Source: Apiotrichum sp. Y4204 (taxonomy: Eukaryota; Basidiomycota; Tremellomycetes; Trichosporonales; Trichosporonaceae). Taken from it: 64,000 nt of DNA. This document shows positions 10,714 through 24,751 of this stretch, one piece after another (the first letter of the stretch is position 1; each line of letters starts with the position of its first letter). The notes under the pieces were generated by a model. The model had not been told where the DNA came from. It searched no databases and was given only the letters and a program-made list of their open reading frames with translations. The translations under genes and the position numbers were made by a program. The stretch spans positions 744,001 to 808,000 of the forward strand of contig JAMYHL010000002.1 in the NCBI GenBank assembly GCA_025531455.1. The letters run 5' to 3'.

Positions 10714-12305
10714 ATCGATTGCAGAAGGGGGTGGGCACTGTGAAGAGGGCTGTCTAGCGTCAGTCGCGAGTCGCGAGTCGCCGGCTACGCCCAGTTCCGC
10801 TCGCGTATCTCTCTGTATCTGCGCGTCAGAGTGTGGCGCGCGACGAGACGAGGGGCCTGGAGTACCGGGGTGCAACAGTCCCAGGCTTCGAGAATGGTGA
10901 GTGGTTTTGAGAGTGTGAACGCCGAGAATGGCGTCAGCGGGGCTCGGCGGGGCTTATCGCATATCGCCGGCTAGTTCCCACCACAAGGGGGAATCTGATT
11001 GCCGTGGGCGGCGGTTTCGATGGGACATGATAATACGGGCGTGTTTGTCACCGCCCCATATCTCGAGATCTCGGGATCTGGTCGTCACCTCGGCGCCTCG
11101 GGACGTATCCTGCCCGTCGTGAGTCATAGCGGAGAGCTTTGCTCTGCGTCCGCCGCATTGAGCCAATGCGTTGTGGCATTTGACGCAGTTCTGCAGTCTG
11201 GATCCTTCATGGGCGATTCCTTTGCGATCCCTCCAGAGTGCGTCTGTCGATGGCTCTGCGTTCCTTAGTTGCGCCACTGTCATTGAAGGAGAGACTGTCG
11301 GAGACAAGTACAGACTGCAGTCTTTGGCGCTTCCTCGGCCTCCTTTTGTTCGTGCACTCACTGATACTGCTTCGATTTCTTAACCCCCATATCATTGCGG
11401 ACCCCCCAGGACCTACACAGCGTAACGCAACCTGGTTACCCACGCCACAACCCACTGGCCCAACACCACATATTCTTCGCCTCCTCCCCAACCCCAACCT
11501 ATGCTCTGTAGTAGTGCGGTACTGCAGAGTAGGCCACGGATCGGACTGTGTCACCACTTGCCCCGGGACAGAGTTCGATCCGGGGGAGCTCTCTGTCCCT
11601 GGGCAAAGTCGGTCACCGCAATGACTGGCTGGGGTCGGATCTCTTTTGTTGCGTCGTCGACCAAGTCACTGTACCACTGTTAAGGTTATAAGGTGAATGA
11701 GCATGGCGGTGTGCATTATGATTGCTACGAGGATGGGCGTAATGATTGTCAGCTTGCACCCTCTGCGTACACAGCGCGCTGAATGTACTTGGGTGCACGC
11801 TTGACCGGTCAGCACCTTTGCGACTCATGGAAATGACGCTCCCAGTGGCAAATCATGCAAATCAAGCTCTTTTCGAGATAGCCTCCTCTGAGCTGATACT
11901 CGTCAACAGAGTGAATCAGCAATGCACGCGGGATGCACACATGTAAACTGCACGAAACCTCAGCTGCTCATTGCGCAAGTTGGAGTAATGCGCACCGTGC
12001 AGGGCGTGCACAAAGCTAGAGAAGAGGCATCCGCGATCCAATCACCACAACAATGCACAAGACTGAACCAGCAGTAGAGAATCGCGTGACAGGGAAGACC
12101 TGGGGCCCCACAAAGCCTGGCACTCTCCTCAAACACGCAACTTTCCCACGATGACACGATGACGAGGATACAGGTCAACGATCAACGACAAGACAGCCTC
12201 CACACGAGCACACGGACCAACCTCACGGCCAGCTCTCGACACTCTCATCATCAACATTGACGCTCGCAGCCCCCTTTCCTTCTTCCAAACTACCCACAGC
12301 TCGCA
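10714..12305. other. Intergenic region between divergent genes
   Basis: This separates the AlkB-type gene (-) from the CSN3 gene (+), so it should hold both promoters. I see no convincing open frame, tRNA or repeat in it. Confidence 0.5.
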
Positions 12306-14356
12306 ATGGCAGACGAAGGTCAGCCTCCGACACCGCTCACGCCCGCGGGCTCTGGCCCCGCGCCCGCGACTCCCGAGGCCTCGAGCTCGACGCACGCCGC
12401 CTTCCCCAGCATCGCCGACCTGATGGCACCAAGCGGCGAACAGAGCCAGGAGAGCCAACAGGGCCAACAGGGCCAGCAAAGTCAACAGAACCAGCAGGTC
12501 CAACAGAGTCAGGGAGAGGGGAGCTCGAAAATGAAGTTTCTCCTACCAACCACGCCCGAGCAGCTCTTCTCGATGATTGAGTCCCCGGCCGCGCGTGACA
12601 TGTCCACGGTCGTGGCCACCCTGGAGCAGCTGGCCGGCGGGCCGATCGCACCGCCCTTGAGTGCGGCGCTTGCCAACGCGCGCCCGCCTGCTCCCGCCCC
12701 ACTCCTCGCCCTTTCCGGCCTCGACATCCAGACCCTCCCCGATGAGAAGCTGCGTGCCGGGACGCTTGGATTTGTCTATGTTTTGTGAGTGTGTGACAAG
12801 ATGGCGCTGACGCCAGGACGACCCGCCTCAATGCCCGCGCTGATGTGCGCCCCGCCAATGTGCTCGAAGATGCGGCGCGCTTTTGCGCCGTGGCAGAGCC
12901 GCTACAGCTTGCCGTCATACCCTCTCGAGGTCAGTTACTTCGCAGATCAGCGTCAACTGGCGTGCTGACATGCAGTGACCGAGTTTGCCTGGAGCTTCCT
13001 TCGCGCGGCGCAGCAGGCTGGACGTGTGAGTGTAAAATGAACCATGAGCCATGTCTTGAGACATTTGGCATGGTATCACAGCACGCCGCTGAAAGTGACT
13101 GAATACTGATCTCAGGTCGACTTGACGCTTGCACCCCTCGAGGCGCTGCTGCACGCCACCTCGCAGCCGTCCTTCTTCAACCCCGTGCACGCCGTCTTCC
13201 TCGAGGCGTGTCTCTACGCCGGCGCGTACCAGGCCGGTGCAAGGTCGCTTACCCAGGTCTATGTTAATGCTGGCGAGGTGAGCTGCGCTGTTGCTTGCTA
13301 GCTGACAACAGGGAATCACTTACATTGACGTCCTGGCGTACCACCACCATGCGGGCACCATCCTCGCCATGCTGGAGCAGTATGGGCGGGCCACGGAGAT
13401 GTTCTTATTTGTACGTCTGCGCTGTTCCTCCTACGACATGATCGCGACGAGAACACAACACTGACGCCAGGCGGCTGCCATGCCGACGTCGAGCCTCTCC
13501 GCCATTCAGATCCAGTGTGCCAAACGCGCCATTCTGTGCGAGCTTCTTAGCTCGGGCAAGCAGGTGCAGTTCCCAAAGGACACGTCCTCAATCGTCACGC
13601 GCTGGATGGACAAGAACATGCAGGAGTACCTGAATTTTGCAAAGTCATTTGCCAAGGGAGATTGGGGCGCGGCGCAAGCGTCTCTTGAAACCAATACGGC
13701 CGTGTTTGGTGAGGTGGGTAGTGATGTTTGAGTGTTCTGACCCGCCAGGATAACAATCTCGGCCTCGCGAGGAGGGTGCTCCGCACGATCACTATGCGCC
13801 GCATCCTCAATCTGCGCAAAACGTACTCACGCCTGACCGTCGCTGATCTAACCGAGCGTGTTGGGCTTTCTGGCCCGGCAGGGGAGGCTGATGTGCTCGC
13901 GACCGTCCAGAGCATGGTAAGTCCTGCGGAGGGCGTAAACGCCACTGACACCTAGTCTGCCGCGAAGACGATTCGCGTTGCAGTGTCCGACGGGCCGTCA
14001 CGGGTGCTCACCTTCCTTGATGACGACGACTATGCCTCGCCCGACAAGATGCGCGAGCTCAAGCAGGCGCAGCAGCTCGCGAGCTGGCTGCATGCTGACC
14101 TTGAGCGCGGGAGCCGTGCAATCGGGTTGAACAAGAAGTGGCTCTCGAAGGTGTGTTTTTGTCGACCCCCTCAGTTGGCGGCCAATTAGATAAACGTCAC
14201 GCTGACCGCCAGCAAGTCAAGTACGACGAGCGCGAGGCGTTTCCCGAAAAGTACGCCGCGACGCGCAAGAAGATGCTCCCCGACGAGACCGGCAGCTCGG
14301 CGCCGGCGCCGGCCGTGCGCGGCGTCGGCAGCAACCTCGGCGACATGGGCTTCTAG
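12306..14356 (+). CDS. CSN3: COP9 signalosome complex subunit 3 (PCI domain)
   Basis: Subunit of the COP9 signalosome, which removes Nedd8 from cullin-RING ubiquitin ligases. Nine exons (12306-12784, 12817-12929, 12976-13025, 13116-13277, 13312-13410, 13471-13713, 13749-13916, 13956-14150, 14213-14356) give 550 residues. The N-terminus is Pro-, Ser- and Gln-rich and disordered (about 1-75), followed by helical TPR-like repeats. The PCI region lies in the C-terminal half, with NLRKTYSRLTVADLTERVGL as its winged-helix-like stretch, then VAVSDGPSRVLTFLDDDDYA and a helical tail. The order and spacing match CSN3 better than proteasome lid subunits. Several introns end in CTGACGCCAG or close variants. 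Confidence 0.8.
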
Positions 14357-16273
14357 TTGTATTCATACGATATGCGTGTACATGATGAGAGGGGCGATCA
14401 CGCCGGGCATGGGTCGGCAGTATGCGGGGTCTAGGATATGGATGCACATGTGGATTTCTGGTGGCTCGGATTGCGGATTTAGGGACAGGCGACTTGACAA
14501 GACCCAACATGTTGTGCGACACGACGTGTGACAGCAGGGATCAAGGAACATGGATTATCGACACAATCACCTCGGCCAGACAGGAAGCACCTTCCGACTT
14601 GAGGCCTTCAGGACGTCAGGACATCAGGCGCGTCAGGACGATAACAAAGTGGCGCCTTGATCTATCCCGCCAATGTCGATGCGCTGTATTACTGCTCATC
14701 TGTAACCCCCGACGTCATACAGTGGCGACCAGTCATGCCGCGACGCTCGATAGGCGCGTTAGCAAATTGGCAGTGATAGGCTGCAGGTCGCGACGGGAGG
14801 TGTTGGGATGTTCCGGTCCAGGACGGTCCAGGACTGTTTGTTTTTGTGTGAGGTTGGGACCCCGCATGGCGTGTATGGTTCCTATGGCGCGCGGCGCGCA
14901 GTACGCAGAGTATACACGTGCGTGTCTGAAGCAGGGCCAGCGCGCCCGCACCCCAAGCGAGCACCGGCCGCTGGCTGGCGCTGTCAAGACTGGAGACTGC
15001 TGGCCGCTGTCTGACCTTCACTCCAGCCCTTTGTCTGCTAAGCGCGTGAACCTAATACCGCACACCTGGTACTGTACTACAACACGCATACAACGCTAGG
15101 GCTGCGCCAGCTGCGGGGGTTGGTGGGTTGGCTGCTAGATGTGTGCCGAGTTACTAAGCTCGGGTTCAATTCAGACCATGCTGTGGCCCATGGCCCGGAG
15201 AGTGCCACACCATCTGGGCCTAGGATGCCCACCCAATGCTGAATCCAGGCTAGACACTAGACACGGCCCACCTTGACACATCGGGGGATCCGCAGTGGGG
15301 GAACGGGCAACGGGCAAAGACGGACGCACGCCAGTACAAACGGAGCGGCGCGCGCGGTGTTGCGGAGACAGTGCCGAACAAGCGAAGCTACGGAGCACGC
15401 CCGCAGCCCCGAGGCCCGTTTCCTCCCTAGCGCTCGGGGCATCGGCATGCCTCGCACTAGTATTGTGTCGGGCGCACCTTGCAGCGTCGATCAGTGATCG
15501 GCTGGGGTCCGAGCGCACCCGACCCCCTGTGGCGATCCCTTCCGAGGATCCGGGGCGGGACCCCACAAGGGGGCGCAGGGCGGGCACAGGAGGGAAGCAT
15601 CGGGCCTGGCTGACGTCTATGGTGACGCTGTCTCTGTGGCCCCACTTGCATCACTCTGGGCATCATTACGGGTGCTGCAGGAGCACAGAATGCGTCAGAT
15701 ATTCAGATGATAATTCAGATGCACAAATGGGCTCTCGCTCGCTCGCTCGCTCGGCATTACCCCCGCCTGGCTCGGCCCTTGTCGGCTATTCGGGAGTGAT
15801 CATCCACATAAATGAGATTACGGCTGGATGCAGTGCGGGGCTACAAACGACTGCAGGCGAGATGCCTCTTGGCTGCCTGCCCCCTTTTTGACTCGGAACA
15901 AGATACGCCTCTTCTCCCCTCCGCCCCCGGGTCTGTGCCCAGCCGGTGTGCGCACCCATTTCACCCAATTTCGCGTCGTGGGCCAGTAGGAAGCTGGCGG
16001 AAGGGAATATTACTGAGACACCCAAGAAATGGCATCAAAAGCCACCTACGCTCTATGGCGCAACCCAGCTGCTGGCTGCACACACAACACACGTAGCACA
16101 CTCTGTCCCTCGCTCTCTACCCCGCTTGTTAACCCCGTATTGCCGTCTGACCGCTCGCTCTGGCGCTTGCACCTCTCCCTCCCTCTCACGCTTACCCACC
16201 CACACCTTATCTTCTCTCCCCTCTCTCATTTCTCTCTTTCTCTCTTCTCTCCACATCACAACAATCATCCATC
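14357..16273. other. Intergenic region, promoter of the next gene at its right end
   Basis: No gene is recognised in 1.9 kb. A short GCTC tandem run lies near 15738. The last 80 bases (about 16190-16265) are CT-rich and lead directly into the next start codon, as seen before other genes here. Confidence 0.5.
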
Positions 16274-18138
16274 ATGCCCCAGCCCGCCCTCGACGTCAAG
16301 AAGTACCTCACATTCGCCCTCCCCTCGCTCGCCGAGAAGTACCCCCCGGGCACTGGCGGCACCGGCGCCCGCGCCGAGTGGCCCGAGGGCACTCTCAAGG
16401 GTGTCGAGACCATCGATGAGTTTGGCAAGCAGGTCAACGACTGTGAGTGTGATGGAGACGGGGGGGAGAGTGAGGACAAGTTTGCTGGGGGCCACGGACT
16501 CAGCGAAGCTGCTTTGCCTTGCTGTGGGAATGGGGATTGTGCGTGGAGCACAAGCTCCTAGCTTCAGGTCTACGCCTGGTGCAACCGGCCTATTCCCCTG
16601 TCGTGCTGGCACTCGTGAAGCAGCGCCATCTTTCTTTTGTTCGCCATCGCGTTCAGGCCGCACGCTACCACCCACGTTTACGCACCCCTTTCCCCGATGA
16701 CGCCCATCCCGCCGATCTCCGCTAACATGTCACAGTCATGGACAAGTTCCCCTCGCAGCCTGTCAACCCCAACCCGTACAAGAAGTACCCCAAGTTCGTC
16801 CAGGTCACCCACGAGCTCCCCAACCCCATCCGCAACCCCGGTGACCTCCAGAAGGGTGCGTATGCGTCCTTGTGTCACTTTGTTGTTCGTGCCCACTCGC
16901 AGTCCATTGGCTGCTGCTACCCATCTCCAGCCGAGGAGGCGTGGCGATGACTGTGCGCCCGTCTGTCGGGCAGGGCAGTGGAGGTGGCTGCGGGGAAGCG
17001 ACGAGCAGGCGGTCTGCTATTTGTCTGACACGGTTACCTGGTGCCATTGCCGCACACAGAAGGTGTTCCGGCCCCATTGATCTCTGGCCGTGACGGCCAT
17101 GACGATGAGGCGGGTCGTGATCGCACATTATTGGACGATGCCGCCGCATCGCTGCCGCCGCCAATGATGTTCCGGCATTCGCCCCTGCCCTTTCCAGACC
17201 CTGTCTTCCTCCCCCTCTCGGCCTATTATGCGCGTCACTGGCGCCAGAGGCCCCGGCGCAACTGTTTCTATTGTGCATGAAAACAAAACGCTGACCACCA
17301 GCTCTTGCCCTTCTTCCCCTTGCCAGTGTCGCTTCGGTCCTGACTGCCCTCGAGTCCGGCCCTCAGGGCTGGCCGTATGGCCCCCGCACCGACGCCGCCG
17401 GCTACGAGTCGGATGGCGGCGAGGAAGCGCACCACGAGGAGGAGCGCCGCTTGCTCCCCCGTGAGCCTGCCAAGGAGTGGGCCTTCCGCTACTCCAAGTC
17501 CCCGATGGGTGAGTCAAGCCGTCGCGCTAGTGCCGGCGCGCTAGTCCACTAGAGTCCCAACTAACAGCCAGGCTCCGGCGAGCTTCTCCTCGTCAAGGGC
17601 GAGACCAACGACGTTAACATGGTTGTCCGCACCATCAACTCGGCTGCCTTTGCCCCGGCTGACTGGGAGGAGTTTGCCGTTACCGGTCCCTACCACTACA
17701 ACACCAAGAGCAAGGCCTCGTGGTACTGGTCGCGCACTTGGGGCGCCTGCAAGCGTCTGCAGACCAAGTACTGGGTCCTCACCGACTGGCAGCGCTGGGT
17801 GTTTGGCGTCTTCAACGAGGACGGTTCGCACGCGTTCCACTCGCCTATCCTGCACTGCAACGAGGAGCAGCCCACCATCCTCGAGGCCCTCTTCTACTGG
17901 GCTTCGTCGTCCAAGAAGGCTGAGAACGGCTTCCAGCTCCCCAAGCCCAAGAACGTCTCGTCCATGGCCGCCCTCTTCCCTTCCAACCCCGCTCGTCGTG
18001 TCAGCGTTTCGGGTCGCTCCGGCCACGTTCCCCGCGACCCTTCCAAGGTCAAGGCCGCCAACGAGAGCGACGTGAGTTGAGAATCTACCTTGTTGATAAG
18101 TACTGACATTCCAGATTGAGGAGAGCGACGCCGAGTAA
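16274..18138 (+). CDS. Conserved fungal protein of unknown function
   Basis: Five exons (16274-16442, 16736-16855, 17302-17508, 17572-18071, 18115-18138) give 339 residues with no signal peptide or membrane segment. The core, from about residue 165, is rich in aromatic residues: YWSRTWGACKRLQTKYWVL, then DWQRWVFGVFNEDG and a helix with ILEALFYWAS. I recall this pattern from uncharacterised fungal proteins but know no function. The N-terminal part has a KYLTFALPSLAEKYPPG stretch, and the middle an acidic, His-rich linker. The tail is basic, then ends in acidic ESDIEESDAE. Two of the introns (293 and 446 nt) are far longer than usual in this window. The acceptor at 17301 (CTGACCACCAG) was chosen over a later one at 17326 because it keeps the frame. 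Confidence 0.75.
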
Positions 18139-19013
18139 GCGACGCGCGCAGTCGCAGTTGTAGCCCACGTCCGGTCTAGAAGCATGGAATGTATATGTCA
18201 AGTATGAGAGCGAGACGAGTGGTTTGGACGTAGGTATCCATCCGTACGTGGCTCGAGTTGTAGTACAAAAGTACCGCGCATGAGTACCTGCTCATTTTTA
18301 CCGCGATGAGCCACGGCGTGGCACACAGAGCATTAAGAGCATTCATTGATGGGAACTGATTGTCGCGGGGCGATGACATCTTCTGTCTTACCTTGCACAG
18401 CACACGGAATTCCGTTCACGGACTCACCAGCCTGTGCCGCGACAGGATGAGCATTTGAAGATCATAAGCAGTCCAACTGTCCACCTGATCAGCTGTCGCC
18501 GCGACCTCGGCACCCGACCCGATCTAGTCAGTGTGTGACTCTGTTCTCACCACAGAACCCCGTCCGAAGGGGTGTGGGTTACCTTTATCTTGAAGTTTGA
18601 AGCCATCCGTTAGCTAGAGCGTGCCTGTTCATGCCGTTGCGTAGACTGCCAATGTCGCGGTGGAGGTATAGTGGGAGTAGTCCGTAAATGTCCTCGGTCT
18701 TGGTCTTGAGCATTGCTGACCGAGTGGGATAGGCGCTGGGATAGTAGCTTTATGCATCATTGCGTTCACGGCATTTGTGTCTCAGTACTCCGAGGCGCGA
18801 CGCGCCAGTTCAGTAAGTCAGAGATACGCTCGGAGCAATTAGTGGAGATCTTGTTGCCAAGTCAAGTCAGTTTACCATTGCACAGACACTGTCTCCCTCC
18901 CCACTTCCCCTATCCTCGCCGCTATGTCGCCCCTGCGGCCCGCAATCCCACTCCAGTCAAGGCTCATAACTCATCCATACATAAGAAGGGGTAGGGTACG
19001 GCAAGCGGCGCGC
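18139..19013. other. Intergenic region between convergent genes
   Basis: It holds the 3' ends of the unknown-function gene (+) and of the nucleoside diphosphate kinase gene (-). Nothing else is recognised. Confidence 0.5.
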
Positions 19014-19656
19014 TTACTCGTAGATCCAGGCCTCCTGGGCGGCCGAGTACTGGCAGAGGCCGCCCTCGCCGAACCAGAGGGCAATCTCGCGCTGGGCCGA
19101 CTCGACAGAGTCCGAGCCGTGGCAGACGTTCTTTCCGACGTCGAGCGAGTAGTCGCCGCGGATGGTGCCGGGCGCCGAGGCGAGGGGGTTGGTCGCGCCG
19201 AGCATGGTGCGGCCAGTCTTGACGGCGTCAAGGCCCTCCCAGACCATGCAGACGACGGGGCCCGAGGACACTAAAGAAAGTGTTAGTATTCAAACAATAA
19301 CTCTAGGCGTTAGCACTCACTGTACTCGATGAGCTTGGGGAAGAAGCCCTTGCTCGAGAGGTCCTCGTAGTGCTTGTTGAGGAGCTCCTTCGAGGGCTGG
19401 GCGAGCTTGAGGGCGACGAGCTTGTAGCCGCGCTTCTCGAAGCGGCCAATGATCTCGCCGACGAGGCCGCGCTGGACGCCGTCGGGCCTGTTTGGTCAGT
19501 ACAGGGGGACTTTAGTCGTTTTGCTAGCTTCGGCGCCGGAATCGTCGCCGAGCCGCCGGATTCGGACCGTTTTTTCTGGCGCCGACGCCGTCGCCGACGC
19601 CGACGCCGCTCTACTCACTTGATCATGATGTAGGTCTGCTCCTGGTTGTTTCCCAT
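19014..19656 (-). CDS. YNK1: Nucleoside diphosphate kinase
   Basis: Transfers the gamma-phosphate between nucleoside triphosphates and diphosphates, keeping nucleotide pools in balance. Three exons (19656-19619, 19487-19321, 19270-19014) give 153 residues, the usual length. It starts [20 protein letters not shown], the standard NDK opening. The active-site His that becomes phosphorylated is H119 in [16 protein letters not shown]. The end [20 protein letters not shown] is also typical. The first intron (131 nt) carries a GGCGTC-type short repeat. A cytosolic enzyme is expected, since there is no targeting peptide. Confidence 0.95.
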
Positions 19657-20629
19657 TTTTGCTGATGTGTTGTGGACGTTGTTTGGTCGATGGAGAAGAG
19701 AAAAACAGAGCAAGATGAAAGATCTCTTGACGGCAGGAGTGGGTGCAGAGGAGCGAGTGGCACCGCCAACGCGACACGTTGGAACCCCCTCCACCGGCCA
19801 CCGCGAAAAAAATCAGACGACACCGTAGAGTGAGGAACCAAAAAAAGGGACCGCAGCCCGGGACCCTGGATGGCACTGGATGGCACTGCACCCACGCGGC
19901 CGGGTCCATATCTCCGGCTTTTGCCGGGCCGTGGCGAGTGGCACCCCAGCCAGCACCGATCGGGACCTCGAGTATTGAGGATCGAGGACGTCGAGGCCTT
20001 GATCGTTCGGACCGCATGCATATTGGCCTGTTGTGGACAGTGCACACAACACGAGGTCGCAGGGCGTGTGACGAGGCGCAGAGGAACAGATGGTGCTTCC
20101 AATCCTTTTGGAGATGCCCAAACGCAGGTATAGTTCCCACCAGCGTGTGAGAGACGGCCCGCCACAAGGCTTCCCATGCAAAAGTATCGCTGTGACTGCT
20201 TCGCGCTGTGGGTTCTCCCGCCGTTTGCGTGTAGACTGTAGTAGCAGATGTAGCTGTAATGACGTGAAGCCGCGCGGTTATCGCTGGATTCTCGGGCTCG
20301 GTCTGGACACAAAGGCCGAGCACACTTCGCCAGGGAGGCGCTGTTGTCTCTTGTGTTCTCAACGAGCCCATCATGTACATATGCTAAACCCGATTGTCGC
20401 TGGTGTTAGTAATTAAGCATCCCCAGCATCCCCTGCTGATGTCAGTCTCGGCCACAGCAGCTCCCAACCCTTCCCGCCAATGTCCGCTTCTTATCCACAA
20501 TGCATCAATACTCGCAAAACAATGGCACGTGGTTCTACTTCTCTTACGGCCTCGTACGGTCCGAGACTGGAGGTGACACAAGCTCGGAACTTGGACGCCG
20601 ACTTAAACCGAATTAACTCAATGCTCAGC
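19657..20629. other. Intergenic: NDK promoter and PEP4 3' region
   Basis: Both flanking genes are on the minus strand. A long open frame spans 19496-20380 on the minus strand, but it overlaps NDK coding sequence and its product looks like nothing known, so I leave it out. Confidence 0.5.
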
Positions 20630-22238
<1,609 letters not shown>

Positions 22239-24751
22239 GATGTGTGGTGGATGGTGGTGAGATGGAATGAAGGATGGAGATGAATTGGAGGAAGGGGAGT
22301 TGTATCGATATGGGAATCGATACGGTTGATTATGATGTAGTTGCTGGGCGGCCAGGCAGGGCGACCTCGTGCTTATACGTCAATGGGGGTGGGGAGTGTG
22401 GGCCAGGAGAGAGTAGAGGGAGAGATTGCCACCCAGCCAGAGTCAGCCAGTCAGCCAGAGCCAGCAGAGGCACATGCGCACGCGTGCACACATTCCCCCT
22501 TTCAACCCCCGCTTCCTGTCCTGATCGACCTGATCTCTCTCTCCAGGCTGGGACGATGGCTGGAACTGGGACTGCAACGCTACTGCGGGTAAACAGCACG
22601 CGCGCGCAAGGGCGCCTGCCCGGCCTGCCCGGGCCTGCCCTGCTCTAGTATTTTAGGTCCCGCTTCCCACCCAATAAGGAAACCGGGCAGACCTCCAGCC
22701 GACCTGGATATGACGTCAGTACATTCCCTGGGTGCTGAGAACGGCCAGAACCAGAATGGATTGCGAGCTGAGGAGAATGACTCTCGCCGCGCGTACTCTC
22801 AACCGCGATCGAGCGCACATCTTCACGCGACAAGCTCACAAGATCATGATCACAAGATTGAGACACGGTCTCTGTCTCAATGTGGACGCGTTTGGTGGTA
22901 GGTAGTTAAGACACGTCGAACTATCTCGATGGTGAGACAAGTTTTGGTGGGAGCCGAGTGCAAGCTCACTCAGTGGGTCAATGGCCTTCTCGTACCTGCC
23001 GCTAAGCACACACCTGCGCGCTTAGCCTAGCCACTTTGATCAATTCGACGGCGCAGAGAATGGGGCTTGAGCCTCGTTCTCAGCACGACGTCATTCCCAC
23101 TTATAAAACCCCCCAGGTGTTTTCATCAGGCCAAGCTGAGAGTGATCAGCACCGGACGGCTGGTGATAATGATGGACTGGATTTGTGTTTTCGGTGTAGT
23201 AGTGTTACCGAGTGTAGCTCCTTCATCTGTTTATGTTTCTTGCACGCACCCACCTCAGTGTACAGTGGCTCGGAGTTGGGGTTAGCTTTGACCCAAGTGT
23301 GGGTCTGTGGCGATTGGTAGACGTCAAGTCCCGAACATTAAAGGCTGTAAAGTGGTCGTATGTCACGGACTCAACGCTTCATAAGGCTCAGCCGGTCAGC
23401 TCGCTCGGTTGACGATCTGATGTTGAGCTCTTTTGCAGAGACGCCACGGCGTTGCCTTATGACAATTGTCACATCGTACACGTTCAAGATAAGGAGTATT
23501 CTTGCTGTTTCGTGTTCTAGTCAGTTTCGTGTTGTGATGCCCGTGTACCCCGTGTGGCCGTGTGCCCGCATCCCGTCGGATATGAAGCATGTCAAGTAGT
23601 TATATCTCCCAGGCCGACGATGCGACCAAGAGCTATTCATAGTATGTCCCATTATAGAACCTGTGCGTCTCCTCCATCCAACGGACCAGTTTTGAGCTAA
23701 TGTACATAGCGTATAGTTCCTGTGAACTTGTACTGTACATGATCCTTCACTCTGCAGTCACTGACAAGTGGGTTTATAAAAGGCGATGCTGGTGTGGAGC
23801 TTCGGAAGTCTAAAGCGTGGCGCTCACGATTTCATCTTGCAATGTTCAACAACGGAAGCGAGCTTGGGCTGTGGACTCGATGCAAAGATTGGGGTCCGCC
23901 AAACCTGACTCATGAACAGGTATTCATTCACATCCAGTAGTACCCAGTTCTACCCTGTCCATCCTGCCTTTCCATTACATTCAAGCACCGCATCTCGCGG
24001 TGCTCGCAGTGCTCCACACCCTCCCCCCTATTCGAACCAAGCGCCACAAACGACCTCGCGAACCGCGCAATCAGGTGACGGCTCTCCGGGCGGGTGCCTA
24101 GGCCTGCCGATGCTTAAAATTATGGATGTCTGCGCCTGTCTTCCGTTGTTGCTTCTCCGCACTCTTAACCCGGAGGTCCGCGGTCCAGAGCTCTCGACCC
24201 ACAGTCGACTCTCAGGAATGGGCTTCGAGGGCGTCGCGGCGGACAGTGATCGAGAGTTTGAGATTGGGGCCAGAACTTCCACCGGAACTCGGATCCAGTG
24301 TGTGCGGATAAACGGCCTGGGTCGCGAGAGAGGTGGAAACTCTTACGGGCTCCGACAAGTCCGTTTCCGACGCAAACGCTATTGCGCACGGATACACCTG
24401 CACCGCATCGTGGTGCCGCGCAACAAACGCTCCACGACTCTGACAACTCTCACGTACTCACACAGACACCCACTCACTCTCACACTCGCATGCAGCGGGA
24501 GGTAGTCAGAAATGCCGTCTTTCCGCGAATCACGCCCAGGATGAGAGCTTGTCTATCCTGGGGCCTTGCTGCGAGGGTGGGCGCGGCTCGCGGGCCTTGC
24601 GGAGACGGGGTGCGGCAGAGTGTGGATGAAAGCCATGTACCGATGTAAGCAAAGGAAATACAGAGTATAGTCAGAGTGGGGAGCAGCTCCACGATATAAA
24701 GGAAGCGAGCGTAAACCCCTGCTTCCCCAACGGCTTCAAGGTTCCACCACA
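22239..24751. other. Intergenic region between divergent genes
   Basis: This spans 2.5 kb between PEP4 (-) and a secreted protein gene (+). TATA-box-like sequences on the plus strand lie at about 23101 (TTATAAAACC) and 23775 (TATAAAAGG), but I find no clear gene behind either. Confidence 0.45.
24695..24700 (+). promoter_or_regulatory. TATA box of the secreted repeat-protein gene
   Basis: TATAAA lies 52 bases before the ATG at 24752 and is the only such box close to this start. Confidence 0.55.

Noticed and set aside
10954..11361. 135-codon open frame on the minus strand with CVKCHNAL
   Set aside because: A short frame in an intergenic gap; the Cys pair alone is not enough and no splice partners were found.
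11570..11585. tRNA B-box-like sequence GAGTTCGATCCGGG
   Set aside because: No matching A box or cloverleaf arms could be drawn around it.
15150..15180. tRNA B-box-like sequence GGGTTCAATTC
   Set aside because: No acceptor stem or A box at the proper distance.
17302..17326. Later acceptor (TTGCCAG, 17326) in the unknown-function gene
   Set aside because: It is out of frame with the exon before; the CTGACCACCAG acceptor at 17301 keeps the frame and fits the usual branch pattern.
19496..20380. 294-codon open frame on the minus strand
   Set aside because: It starts upstream of NDK and runs into the NDK first intron in another frame; the product has no recognisable features.
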